Assembly: GCF_024519455.1 (NCBI RefSeq)
Contig: NZ_JALJRY010000019.1
Coordinates: 124,001 to 188,000 of the forward strand
DNA: 64,000 bases
DNA from: Streptomyces sp. STR69
GTDB lineage: Bacteria; Actinomycetota; Actinomycetes; Streptomycetales; Streptomycetaceae
Reading direction: 5' to 3'
The position numbers and the translations under genes are program-made. This document shows positions 39,363 through 47,308 of the stretch, one piece after another. Within the stretch, counting starts at the first letter, position 1. Each line of letters begins with the position of its first letter. A model generated the notes under the pieces. That model ran no database searches. It was not told the DNA's origin and worked only from the letters and a program-made list of their open reading frames with translations.

Positions 39363-40085
39363 ATGCACGGGGACGGGGACGGGTACGGGCGCGGCATCGA
39401 GCGGGAGTACCGCAGGTGGAGGAAGGCGTCCCGGGCGCGGATGCTCATCATGTGGATCATCATGGGGAACTGTCTGCTTCAGCTGACGCGGCCGGACCAC
39501 ATTCCGGTCCGGTACAAGCTGCTCTGGCTCGTGGTGATCGTGTCGCTCCTCGTCTGGGGTTTCCTCGCCGCGCGGCGAGGTCTCACCTCCGTGGGCGCCG
39601 ACGGCGTCACCGTCCGCGGTGCCTTCCGCGAGCGCAGGCGGGCCTGGCACGACATCTACGATCTGCGCGTCGAGGAACGTCCGAAGCAGGCCCGCACGGA
39701 CTTCCGGAAGTGGACCTGGCTCTACGACTACGACGGCCGCAGGTTGCGCCTCCCCAACGTCGACGACTGGCAACTCCCGGATCTCCAGGCCGAGATCGAC
39801 GATCTGCGGACCGTCGCCGCCGCGCACCGCGGCATGACCTGGGAACCGCGGCCCGAGGTCGAGGCACGGATCCGGCTGCGCGCGGGGCACCGTAAGGCAC
39901 AGGAGCGGGCGATCACTTGGGCTCTGCTCGCCTTCTTCGCCGGCGGTATCTATCTCGTGTGGGAGGTGAACACCGACGGCGAACCTCACCCCTTCCTCCT
40001 GCTCCTCTGCGCTCCCCTCGCCGTCTACGCCCTCCTCCTCCCGTTCTTCCGCCGGCTCGCGTCCCGAGCCCCAGCCCACACATAG
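39363..40085 (+). CDS. PH-domain-like membrane protein
   Basis: 240 aa. The ATG follows GGGGGAGGGTCC. Two N-terminal helices (ARMLIMWIIMGNCLLQL and KLLWLVVIVSLLVWGFLAA), a PH-like segment (GVTVRGAFRERRRAWHDIYD, LRVEERPKQARTDFRKWTWL), then two C-terminal helices (ITWALLAFFAGGIYLVWEV and FLLLLCAPLAVYALLLPFF). The bacterial PH domain resemblance rests on the small beta-rich region only. Function unknown. Confidence 0.72.
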   Translation: MHGDGDGYGRGIEREYRRWRKASRARMLIMWIIMGNCLLQLTRPDHIPVRYKLLWLVVIVSLLVWGFLAARRGLTSVGADGVTVRGAFRERRRAWHDIYDLRVEERPKQARTDFRKWTWLYDYDGRRLRLPNVDDWQLPDLQAEIDDLRTVAAAHRGMTWEPRPEVEARIRLRAGHRKAQERAITWALLAFFAGGIYLVWEVNTDGEPHPFLLLLCAPLAVYALLLPFFRRLASRAPAHT

Positions 40086-40129
40086 CCCCCTGCCAGCCCC
40101 GCCACAGTCACCCGTCACACCGTGTCCGA

Positions 40130-40861
40130 ATGGCGCTGGCGCGGAAGATCCTGCTGGCCGACGACGACGCGGACGTACGCGAAGGGCTCGGCCGGGTGCT
40201 CAGATTCGAGGGGTACGAAACCGTCCTCGTGGGAGACGGGCGTACCGCCATCGATCTCCTCGGCGTACCGGACGACGCCACCGCGCCCGACCTCGTGCTG
40301 ATGGACGTCACCATGCCGGAGCTGGACGGGCTCGCCGCCACGCGACGCATCCGCGCCTCCGGGTCCACCGTGCCGATCCTGATGCTCACCGGGCGGACCG
40401 CCGTCGGCGACCGTATCGTCGCCCTCGACAACGGCGCCGACGACTACCTCAGCAAGCCGTTCGCGGTGGACGAACTCCTCGCGCGGGTACGGGCGTTGCT
40501 GCGGCGCAGCGGACGGCGGGAGGCCGAGGATCCGCCTTCGCCTCCCGAGCTCGGGCTGCTCGCCCTCGACGATCTCGTCATGGACCCGCGCACCCGTACC
40601 GTCACCCGCGGCGGCCGGCCGCTCGAACTCACCCGGACCGAATTCCTGCTGCTGGAGTACCTGCTCCACCATCCGGGCACCGTGCTCACCCGGTCCCGGC
40701 TCCACCGGCACGTCTGGGGCTTCGACTTCGAGCCCGCGTCCAACACCCTCGACGTCTACGTCATGTATCTGCGCCGGAAACTGGAGAGCCGCGGCGAACC
40801 GCGGCTCATCCACACCGTGCGGGGGCTCGGGTACACCCTCCGGGCAACACCCGCCGGTTGA
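40130..40861 (+). CDS. orphan OmpR-family response regulator
   Basis: 243 aa. Receiver with LLADDDADVREGLGRVLRFE, phospho-Asp59 in VLMDVTMPELDG, MLTGRTAVGDRI and YLSKPFAVDELLA; winged helix with ELTRTEFLLLEYLLHHPGTV and NTLDVYVMYLRRKLES. Close relative of the MprA/CseB type at 35054. No histidine kinase follows; the next gene, convergent and three bases away, is the ABC exporter. Its kinase is elsewhere, or it is shared. Confidence 0.9.
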   Translation: MALARKILLADDDADVREGLGRVLRFEGYETVLVGDGRTAIDLLGVPDDATAPDLVLMDVTMPELDGLAATRRIRASGSTVPILMLTGRTAVGDRIVALDNGADDYLSKPFAVDELLARVRALLRRSGRREAEDPPSPPELGLLALDDLVMDPRTRTVTRGGRPLELTRTEFLLLEYLLHHPGTVLTRSRLHRHVWGFDFEPASNTLDVYVMYLRRKLESRGEPRLIHTVRGLGYTLRATPAG

Positions 40862-40864
40862 CGG

Positions 40865-42724
40865 CTACTTGAGCGGCAGCCTCAGGATCATCGTCTCGTC
40901 CAGGGCAGAGGCCGGGGCCTGCGGCGGGAGCGGACGCAGGATCATCGTGTCCTCCGCACGGTGCCGTCCCGATCCCGATCCCGTGATCGCCATTTCGGGG
41001 AGCGGACCCGCAAGGCGTGCGTACGCGCCGCCCCTTGCCACCAGTTCCGCGTGCGTGCCCGTCTCCACCAGGCGTCCGCCCTCCAGGACCAGGATGCGGT
41101 CGGCGTCGGGGGCGAGGCTCAGGTCGTGGGTGATCATGATGGTCGTACGGCCGGACATCAGGCGGCGCAGGGGCTGGATCACCTGGCGGGCGGCCACCGA
41201 GTCGAGGCCGGCCGTCGGTTCGTCCAGGACCAGGACCGGTGCCTGGCGCAGCATCGCCCTCGCGATCGCGATCCGCTGCAGCTGGCCGCCGGAGAGTGCG
41301 GCCGTGCCGGGGGCGATCTCCGTGTCGTAGGCCTCCGGGAGTGCGGTGATGAAGTCGTGCGCCGCCGCCGCGCGTGCCGCTCGCTCGATCTCCTCGTCCG
41401 TCGCGCCCGGGCGACCGCACTCGATGTTCTCGCGGATCGTGCCGTTGAGGATCAGGGTCTGCTGGGGCAGCAACGCCACGTTCTCGCGCAGGAATTCGAG
41501 CGGTACGTCACGGAGGGGGACGCCGTCCAGGCAGATCACGCCCTCGGAGGGGTCGTAGAAGCGGGTCAGGAGTTTGGAGAGCGTCGACTTGCCCGCTCCG
41601 CTCTCGCCGGTGACGATGACCAGCTCGCCGGGGTCCGCCCGGAACGTGACGTTCTCGACTGTGTCGCGGGCCGCGCCGGGGTAGCGGAAGGTCACGCCGT
41701 GGAAGCTGACCCAGCCGTGGACGGGCCAGGCGGGGACGGGTTCGCGGGGGTCGCCCACGGACGGGGTGGCGTCCAGGATCTCGTTGATGCGGGCGGCGCC
41801 GGCCGTGGCCGCGGTGAGGGTGAGGCCGAGCTGGCCGAGGTTGCGGACCGGGGGGTAGAGGTAGCCGATGAAGGCGGCGAAGGCGAGGAGTGCGCCGAGG
41901 GTCATGCGGTCGGCCGAGATCTCCCAGACGCCGAGGCCGATGACCGCCAGTACGCAGAGCGTCTCTACGACCTCCACGAACTGCTCGTACATCTCGCTCA
42001 GGCGGGCGCCTCGTACCGATGCCTTCATCCAGGCGCGGGCCTCGGTGTCGAGGCGCTTCTCCTCGTCCCGGCGGCGGTTGTACGCCTGGGTCAGCACGAC
42101 GTTGCCGAGGGACTCCGCCACCACCGACGTGATCGCGCCGTCCGCGACCCGCTCGTCCTGCGAGGCCTGCTTGATGCGGCCGGAGAAACGGCGGGCGGCC
42201 AGCAGGAAGAGGGGGGCCAGGACGAACGTGGCCAGGGCCAGGTCCCAGCGGAGGTACAGGGCCGCGCAGGCGTAGAAGACCGCCGAGAAGGCTGCCGAGA
42301 TCGTGCCGACCACGCCGGACACGACCATCTGCTCGATGGCCTCGACGTCTCCGGTGAGGCGTTCGACCAGGTCGCCCTGGCGGTGCTTCTGGAAGAAGTG
42401 GGGTGGGAGGTCCTGGACATGGCGGAAGACGTTCGCGCGCAGGCGCAGGACGAAGCGTTCGGCGGTCCAGGTGGCGAGGGAGTTGCCGAAGTAGCCGACG
42501 AGCGCGCCGAGTACGGCGACGCCGAGCCAGGCGGCGGCCGGGCCCCAGAACGCGGACAGCGAACCGGCCTTGAGGGCGTTGTCGGTGAGCTCCGCGAAGA
42601 GCAGGATCGCGGCGGTCTCGGCGAGCGCCGACACGATGACGCACGTGATGATCACCGCGAGCCACTTGCGGTCACCGCGGGTCAGCGGCCAGAAACGGCG
42701 GAAGGCCTCACGGGCTTCCCTCAT
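40865..42724 (-). CDS. ABC exporter, fused permease-ATPase (MsbA/lipid A-like)
   Basis: 619 aa from the ATG at 42724, which has AGGGAG nine bases upstream; a TTG at 42733 adds three residues. Six-helix transmembrane part, then the ATPase with Walker A VTGESGAGKSTLSKLL, signature ALSGGQLQRIAIARAML, Walker B VLVLDEPTAGLDS and the H-loop in MITHDLSLAPDAD. There is no C39 peptidase domain. The C-terminal tail carries two copies of a short motif (DTMILRPLPP and DETMILRLPL). Works as a homodimer exporting an unknown substrate; the four microproteins upstream are candidates. Confidence 0.9.
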   Translation of the reverse strand: MREAREAFRRFWPLTRGDRKWLAVIITCVIVSALAETAAILLFAELTDNALKAGSLSAFWGPAAAWLGVAVLGALVGYFGNSLATWTAERFVLRLRANVFRHVQDLPPHFFQKHRQGDLVERLTGDVEAIEQMVVSGVVGTISAAFSAVFYACAALYLRWDLALATFVLAPLFLLAARRFSGRIKQASQDERVADGAITSVVAESLGNVVLTQAYNRRRDEEKRLDTEARAWMKASVRGARLSEMYEQFVEVVETLCVLAVIGLGVWEISADRMTLGALLAFAAFIGYLYPPVRNLGQLGLTLTAATAGAARINEILDATPSVGDPREPVPAWPVHGWVSFHGVTFRYPGAARDTVENVTFRADPGELVIVTGESGAGKSTLSKLLTRFYDPSEGVICLDGVPLRDVPLEFLRENVALLPQQTLILNGTIRENIECGRPGATDEEIERAARAAAAHDFITALPEAYDTEIAPGTAALSGGQLQRIAIARAMLRQAPVLVLDEPTAGLDSVAARQVIQPLRRLMSGRTTIMITHDLSLAPDADRILVLEGGRLVETGTHAELVARGGAYARLAGPLPEMAITGSGSGRHRAEDTMILRPLPPQAPASALDETMILRLPLK

Positions 42725-42770
42725 GGTCAACAACTCCCTTCGGACTACGGAACGCGGCCTGGACGTGGCC

Positions 42771-42820
42771 GAGGCGGGGCCACCGGAGCGAGCGAACTCG
42801 CTAACCGGCGGCCCCGCCTC
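42771..42820 (-). terminator. nested hairpin between the microprotein array and the ABC gene
   Basis: GAGGCGGGGCC pairs with GGCCCCGCCTC, with an inner AGCGAG-CGAA-CTCGCT stem. Strong enough to end transcription of the array or reduce readthrough into the ABC gene, whose start is 47 bases further. Confidence 0.7.
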
Positions 42821-42833
42821 ACTGGGTGACGGC

Positions 42834-42947
42834 TCAGCCCTTGTGCCCGACGGGGCGCTTCGGCGCGGGCTTCTTGGGCGCGGGCTTCTTGGGGGCCGGG
42901 GCCGGCTTGCGGTGCTTCTTGACGGGGACGATCTTGTGGAAGCTCAT
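42834..42947 (-). CDS. Lys/Pro/Ala-rich microprotein, copy 1
   Basis: 37 aa. It begins MSFHKIVPVKKHRKPAPAPK and continues with KKPAP units to a PVGHKG end. Ten Lys, two Arg and no acidic residues make it very basic. The ribosome site is GAGAGGGAACCCACC before the ATG. It is the copy nearest the ABC exporter. No known family is recognised; the character recalls proline-rich cationic peptides or histone H1-like tails. Confidence 0.7.
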   Translation of the reverse strand: MSFHKIVPVKKHRKPAPAPKKPAPKKPAPKRPVGHKG

Positions 42948-43028
42948 GGTGGGTTCCCTCTCCGGGAGTTCGGCGCTGCGGCCGGGTGGGGGGTGGTGCG
43001 GGTCTTCTTCTGCGGCTCGTGGGACTGC

Positions 43029-43139
43029 TTACTTGTGCCCGACCGGACGCTTCGGCGCCGGCTTCTTCGGCGCGGGCTTCTTCGGGGCCGGGGCCGGCTT
43101 GCGGTGCTTCTTGACCGGGACGATCTTGTGGAAGCTCAT
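43029..43139 (-). CDS. Lys/Pro/Ala-rich microprotein, copy 2
   Basis: 36 aa, identical to copy 1 apart from the missing final Gly. The DNA differs by several synonymous changes, for instance in the KKPAP units, so both are under protein-level selection. GAGAGGGAACCCGTC precedes the ATG. Confidence 0.7.
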   Translation of the reverse strand: MSFHKIVPVKKHRKPAPAPKKPAPKKPAPKRPVGHK

Positions 43140-43247
43140 GACGGGTTCCCTCTCTGGTACGGCTCTCGCGGTGTCTGCTGCGGTTCTGCAACAGTTCCTC
43201 TACCGATCTGCTGCAACTGCCTTTGAATTACGCCTGTAAATTCTTTG

Positions 43248-43364
43248 TCAGCCCTTGTGGGCGACCGGGCGACGCTTCGGAGCGGGCTTCTTCGGGGCCG
43301 CCTTCTTGGCTCCCGGAGCGGGCTTGCAGGACTTCTTGATGGGGTGGATCTTGTTGAGGCTCAT
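43248..43364 (-). CDS. Lys/Pro/Ala-rich microprotein, copy 3 (divergent, one Cys)
   Basis: 38 aa. The start MSLNKIHPIKKSCKPAPGAK aligns with copies 1 and 2 but with His-Arg replaced by Ser-Cys and extra Ala. The end is RRPVAHKG. GGGAGGGAATTAATC precedes the ATG. The divergence shows an older duplication; the pattern K-I-x-P-x-K-K-x-x-K-P-A-P is kept. Confidence 0.68.
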   Translation of the reverse strand: MSLNKIHPIKKSCKPAPGAKKAAPKKPAPKRRPVAHKG

Positions 43365-43402
43365 GATTAATTCCCTCCCTGTTACGACGTCTTATGGACT
43401 GT

Positions 43403-43519
43403 TTACTTGTGGCCGACCGGGCGGCGCTTCGGGGCCGGAGCAGGCTTCTTCGGGGCCTTCTTGGGGGCCGGGGCGGGCTTGTGGTGCTTCTTGACGGGGA
43501 CGATCTTGTGGAAGCTCAT
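43403..43519 (-). CDS. Lys/Pro/Ala-rich microprotein, copy 4 (first transcribed)
   Basis: 38 aa, MSFHKIVPVKKHHKPAPAPK then KAPKKPAPAP and RRPVGHK. It shares the N-terminus with copies 1 and 2 and the RRPV end with copy 3. AAAAGGAGAGCACG precedes the ATG, the best ribosome site of the four. It lies closest to the presumed promoter. Confidence 0.7.
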   Translation of the reverse strand: MSFHKIVPVKKHHKPAPAPKKAPKKPAPAPKRRPVGHK

Positions 43520-43703
43520 CGTGCTCTCCTTTTACTTCTGTCGTTTGCGCCGTTCGCTTTCGACATGGAAAACACTACTGGACTTCCGGCGCAGGAAAAG
43601 CGATTTTCGCTTAGACCTTCCTGAGCGATTGCTGTGGATGACTCTTATGGAATTCGCGGAACCGAAACCGCCCTTACACAGAATTTAGAACGGGAAAACG
43701 GAA
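43520..43703. promoter_or_regulatory. AT-rich promoter region of the microprotein array
   Basis: 184 bases of clearly lower GC than the surroundings, with runs such as GGAAAAGCGATTTTCGCTTAG (AAGCGA-TTT-TCGCTT palindrome at about 43598-43612). Holds the likely array promoter. A 19-codon plus-strand frame at 43565 is probably chance. Confidence 0.55.
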
Positions 43704-43736
43704 GGGGCCCGGCGCCGACCTGCGGCACCGGGCCCC
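43704..43736 (-). terminator. terminator of the 5'-nucleotidase gene
   Basis: GGGGCCCGG with CCGGGCCCC and an inner CCG/CGG pair, about 15 bases past the stop at 43751. Confidence 0.8.
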
Positions 43737-43750
43737 CGAGGGGTCGGCTG

Positions 43751-45559
43751 TTACTGCACGACCGTGATCCGGTTCGCCGCCGGAGGCGTGAGCGGGCTCG
43801 CCGCCGACGAGTGGGCCGTCAGGTACTGCGCCAGCGCGCTCAGGTCGTCCGTGCCGACCAGGTCACCGGTGCCCTGCCCCAGCGTCGGGAAGCCGTCGCC
43901 GCCGCCCGCGAGGAAGCTGTTCGTCGCGACGCGGTAGGTGGCCGCCGGGTCGATCGCGGCGCCGTTCAGGCGGATGGAGTCGGTGACCACGCGGTCCGCG
44001 CCGGTCTTCGTCAGGTCCAGCGTGTACGTCAGTCCGGACGAGGGCTGGAGCACCTTCGGCGCCGCCGCGTTCGTGCCGCTCACCTGTTCCTTCAGCACCT
44101 GGACCAGCTGCGCGCCGGTGAAGTTCTGGAGGTTCACGGTGTTCGCGAACGGCTGCACCGTGAAGCCCTCGGCGTACGTCACCACGCCGTCGCCCTCCGC
44201 GCCCTTGGCCGCGTAGGTCAGGCCCGCCCGCACCCCGCCCGGGTTCATCAGCGCGAGGTCGGTCTCCGGGTCCAGCTCCTTGCCGTAGGCGAACTGGGCG
44301 TCGGCGATGAGGTCGCCCATCGGGGACTCGGTGCCTGTGCTGTTGACGTCGGCGGAGATGTAGCCGATCGCGCGGTTGCCGATGGGGGCCGCGAGGGTGT
44401 TCCACTTGCTGATCAGGGCGGTCATGTCGGCGGCCTTGGGCACGGTCCGGGTGACCACGTGGTTCGCGGACTTGACCGCCGTACGGGCGATGTCGCCGGT
44501 CCAGCGGTCGTACGTCAGCGTGGTGTCCGTGTAGAGGCGGCCGAAGGAGGCGGCCGAAGTGACCATGCGGGGCTTGCCACTTGGGTCGTTGATCGTGCAG
44601 ACGTACGCGTTGTGGGTGTGGCCGGTGACGAGGGCGTCGACGGCCGGGGTGACGTTCTTCGCGATGTCGACGATCGGGCCGGAGATGCCGGAGCCGGCGC
44701 CGCCCGCGTCGCAGTCGTAGTTGTAGGAGGCGGAGGCCGGGAAGCCGCCCTCGTGGATCAGCGCGACGATCGACTTGACGCCCTGCTTCTGCAGCTCCTT
44801 GGCGTACTTGTTGATCGTCTCGACCTCGTCCTTGAACTGCAGGCCCTTGACGCCGTCCGCGGAGACGATGCCCGGGGTGCCCTCCAGCGTGACGCCGATG
44901 AAGCCGACCTTGACGCCGTTCTTCTTCCACACCCAGTACGGCTTGAGGATCGGCTTCTTCGTCTTCTCGTCGAGGACGTTGGCCGCGAGGTAGGGGAAGT
45001 CGGCACCCTTGAACTTCTTGTCCGTGTAGCAGCCCTCGGTGGGGTGACAGCCGCCGTTCTGCAGGCGGGCCAGCTCCTTGGCGCCCTCGTCGAACTCGTG
45101 GTTGCCGACCGAAGTGACGTCCAGGTCAAGCTTGTTGAGGGCCTCGATGGTCGGCTCGTCGTGGAACAGACCCGAGATCAGCGGGGAGGCGCCGACCATG
45201 TCGCCGCCGGCCGCGGTGATCGAGTACGGGTTGCCCTTGCGGGCCTCGCGCAGATGCGTCGCGAGGTACTCGACACCGCCCGCGTCGATCGTCTTCGTCG
45301 TGCCGTCCGCCTGGAGTTCGGTGACCCGGCCGGAGGAACCGGACGGGGGCTCCAGGTTGCCGTGGAGGTCGTTGAAGGACAGGAGTTGGACGTCCTGGTA
45401 GCGGCTGGGCTTGTGCCCGTAGTCGCCGCTGGGGTTTCCGTGCGCGCCGGCGGGCAGCGCGGCGGCCAGCGCACCGGCCGTGGCCAGGCTCGCGGCGGCG
45501 GCGAGCAGGCCTGCGACACGGCGTCTGCGCGGGCGGTACGGCTGGGAAGTGGCTGGCAT
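43751..45559 (-). CDS. secreted 5'-nucleotidase / 2',3'-cyclic phosphodiesterase
   Basis: 602 aa. Signal peptide (RRRRVAGLLAAAASLATAGA to AHGNPS). N-terminal metallophosphoesterase domain with LLSFNDLHGNLEPPSG (metal ligands), SVGNHEFDEG and VDALVTGHTHNAYVC, then the C-terminal nucleotidase domain with LMNPGGVRAGLTYAAKG and SGLTYTLDLTKTGADRVV. Works outside the cell to release phosphate from nucleotides. Divergent from mshD. Confidence 0.93.
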   Translation of the reverse strand: MPATSQPYRPRRRRVAGLLAAAASLATAGALAAALPAGAHGNPSGDYGHKPSRYQDVQLLSFNDLHGNLEPPSGSSGRVTELQADGTTKTIDAGGVEYLATHLREARKGNPYSITAAGGDMVGASPLISGLFHDEPTIEALNKLDLDVTSVGNHEFDEGAKELARLQNGGCHPTEGCYTDKKFKGADFPYLAANVLDEKTKKPILKPYWVWKKNGVKVGFIGVTLEGTPGIVSADGVKGLQFKDEVETINKYAKELQKQGVKSIVALIHEGGFPASASYNYDCDAGGAGSGISGPIVDIAKNVTPAVDALVTGHTHNAYVCTINDPSGKPRMVTSAASFGRLYTDTTLTYDRWTGDIARTAVKSANHVVTRTVPKAADMTALISKWNTLAAPIGNRAIGYISADVNSTGTESPMGDLIADAQFAYGKELDPETDLALMNPGGVRAGLTYAAKGAEGDGVVTYAEGFTVQPFANTVNLQNFTGAQLVQVLKEQVSGTNAAAPKVLQPSSGLTYTLDLTKTGADRVVTDSIRLNGAAIDPAATYRVATNSFLAGGGDGFPTLGQGTGDLVGTDDLSALAQYLTAHSSAASPLTPPAANRITVVQ

Positions 45560-45703
45560 GAGCCCCCCTGTGAGTCGGCTGAGAAGTCACCACGTTGCGG
45601 CGCAGCCTAGGGTCAACGCGCGTAGCGTGACAGGGGGTTCTTGGTTACATCCTGGTTTCTTCTTTGCCGCCACTTTGCTGGTACGTCCGCTTACCCTGAG
45701 GCC

Positions 45704-46633
45704 ATGACCAGCGACGACACCGCACGGCCCGCGCCCATCTCCCGTTCCATCGAGACCTATTCCGAGCTCTCCCCGGACCAGGCCGGGGCCGTCCTCGCGC
45801 TGATCGCCGAGGCCGCCGGGACCGACGGGCAGCCCGCGGTGTCCGAGCAGGGGCGGCTGCAGCTGCGCGGGGGTGCGCGGCCCGGGGTCTCGCATCTGCT
45901 GCTCACGCTGGGCGAAGAGCTCGTCGGCTACGGGCAGTTGGAGGACACCGACCCGGTGGAGGCACCGGCCGCCGAACTCCTCGTCCGCCCCTCGCAGCGG
46001 GGGCACGGGCACGGGCGGGCGCTCGGTTCGGCGCTGCTGGCCGCTTCGGGCAAGCGGCTGCGGGTGTGGGCGCACGGCGGGCATCCCGCCGCGCGCCATC
46101 TGGCCCAGGTGCTCGGGCTCGCGCTGTTCCGCGAACTGCGCCAGCTGCGGCGGTCGTTGGCGGATCTGGAGCTGCCCGAGCCGGTGCTTCCGGAGGGGGT
46201 TGCGGTACGGACCTTCGTGCCGGGCGCCGACGACGCGGCCTGGCTCGCCGTCAACGCCGCGGCCTTCGCCCACCACCCGGAGCAGGGTTCCCTCACCCAG
46301 CGGGACCTGGACGACCGCAAGGCCGAGGCGTGGTTCGACCCCGAGGGGTTCTTCCTGGCCGAACGCGACGGTGAGCTGATCGGCTTCCACTGGACGAAGG
46401 TCCACGCGGAGGAGCAGCGGGGTGAGGTCTACGTCGTCGGGGTCCTGCCCGGTGCGCAGGGCGGCGGGCTGGGCAAGGCCCTGACGACGATCGGGCTTCG
46501 GCACCTGGCTTCGCAGGGATTGCCGACCGCGATGCTGTACGTCGACGCGGACAACAAGGCGGCGGTGTCGGTGTACGAGCGGCTGGGGTTCACGACGTTC
46601 GAGACGGATCTGATGTACCGGTCGGAGTCGTGA
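45704..46633 (+). CDS. mshD: mycothiol synthase
   Basis: 309 aa, two tandem GNAT domains. The active C-terminal domain has VYVVGVLPGAQGGGLGKALT (acetyl-CoA loop near residue 251) and ends with AMLYVDADNKAAVSVYERLGF and FETDLMYR, the mycothiol synthase consensus. It acetylates Cys-GlcN-Ins to give mycothiol, the actinobacterial low-molecular-weight thiol. The partner of GlnR and Pst genes in the conserved actinobacterial order. Confidence 0.94.
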   Translation: MTSDDTARPAPISRSIETYSELSPDQAGAVLALIAEAAGTDGQPAVSEQGRLQLRGGARPGVSHLLLTLGEELVGYGQLEDTDPVEAPAAELLVRPSQRGHGHGRALGSALLAASGKRLRVWAHGGHPAARHLAQVLGLALFRELRQLRRSLADLELPEPVLPEGVAVRTFVPGADDAAWLAVNAAAFAHHPEQGSLTQRDLDDRKAEAWFDPEGFFLAERDGELIGFHWTKVHAEEQRGEVYVVGVLPGAQGGGLGKALTTIGLRHLASQGLPTAMLYVDADNKAAVSVYERLGFTTFETDLMYRSES

Positions 46634-46657
46634 ACGGCCGAGTCACGAGGGGCTCGG

Positions 46658-47308
46658 TCAGGACGGGGTGAGCCTCAGCCGCCTGCGCCTCACCGGTTCC
46701 GGCCCGCACGACGCCCACACCAGCGCCGCCCCCGCCAGGACGAACGCCCAGTGCTGATGGCCCGTCGTCCACCACTTGTCCTTCGGCATGGCGAACAGGC
46801 CCCAGCTCTCCGGGAACAGCAGGGCCGCCGCCATGGACGTGGCGAGGAGGGCGATCGCGAGCCGCTGGCCCGGTTCCGCCTCGTCGGTGAGGCGGATCGC
46901 GGCGGCCGAGGCCGCGAGGGCCACGAGCGCCGCCGCGGCGGCCTCCAGGGTGATGTCACCGACCGGGGGCCGTGCCTGCGCCGGTATCAGCAGCACGGCG
47001 GCGGTCCACCACAGCGCGGCGAGCGGGGCGACCAGCGCGGTGCGCAGGGCGGCCCGGAGCATACGGCGGGTCGGGACCGCCACGGTCACCTGGCGGGCCG
47101 GGTCGTCCAGGAGGAAGGTCAGGCCCAGGGCGAAGCTGAGCACGGCTCCGCGCAGCAGGATCAGGGCCGACCGCGGGTCGAAGTCGGCCGAGGTGAGGCG
47201 CGGCAGCGCGGCCAGCAGCAGTCCCGCTGCGGCGCCCGCGCCGAGGGCCCGCCAGGGCATGGCGCGCAGCACCGGGCGCGCCAGCTGCCCCAACACCCCT
47301 GTGGTCAC
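46658..47308 (-). CDS. integral membrane protein, third component of the ECF-linked ABC operon
   Basis: 216 aa from the GTG at 47308, which overlaps the upstream stop as GTGA; a GTG at 47314 is possible. Six hydrophobic segments, for example LGAGAAAGLLLAALPRL, ALILLRGAVLSFALGLTFLL, LAIALLATSMAAALLFP. No ATPase motif. Probably a second permease of the ABC transporter encoded by the two genes before it. Confidence 0.72.
   Translation of the reverse strand: MTTGVLGQLARPVLRAMPWRALGAGAAAGLLLAALPRLTSADFDPRSALILLRGAVLSFALGLTFLLDDPARQVTVAVPTRRMLRAALRTALVAPLAALWWTAAVLLIPAQARPPVGDITLEAAAAALVALAASAAAIRLTDEAEPGQRLAIALLATSMAAALLFPESWGLFAMPKDKWWTTGHQHWAFVLAGAALVWASCGPEPVRRRRLRLTPS

Noticed and set aside
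42745..43191. 148-codon minus-strand frame across two microprotein genes
   Set aside because: Its codon usage is Gln/Glu/Arg/Pro-rich and out of frame with the microproteins, which have ribosome sites, repeated design and synonymous variation.
43565..43624. 19-codon plus-strand ORF in the array promoter region
   Set aside because: No ribosome site and no distinctive sequence; it is within chance expectation in an AT-richer stretch.
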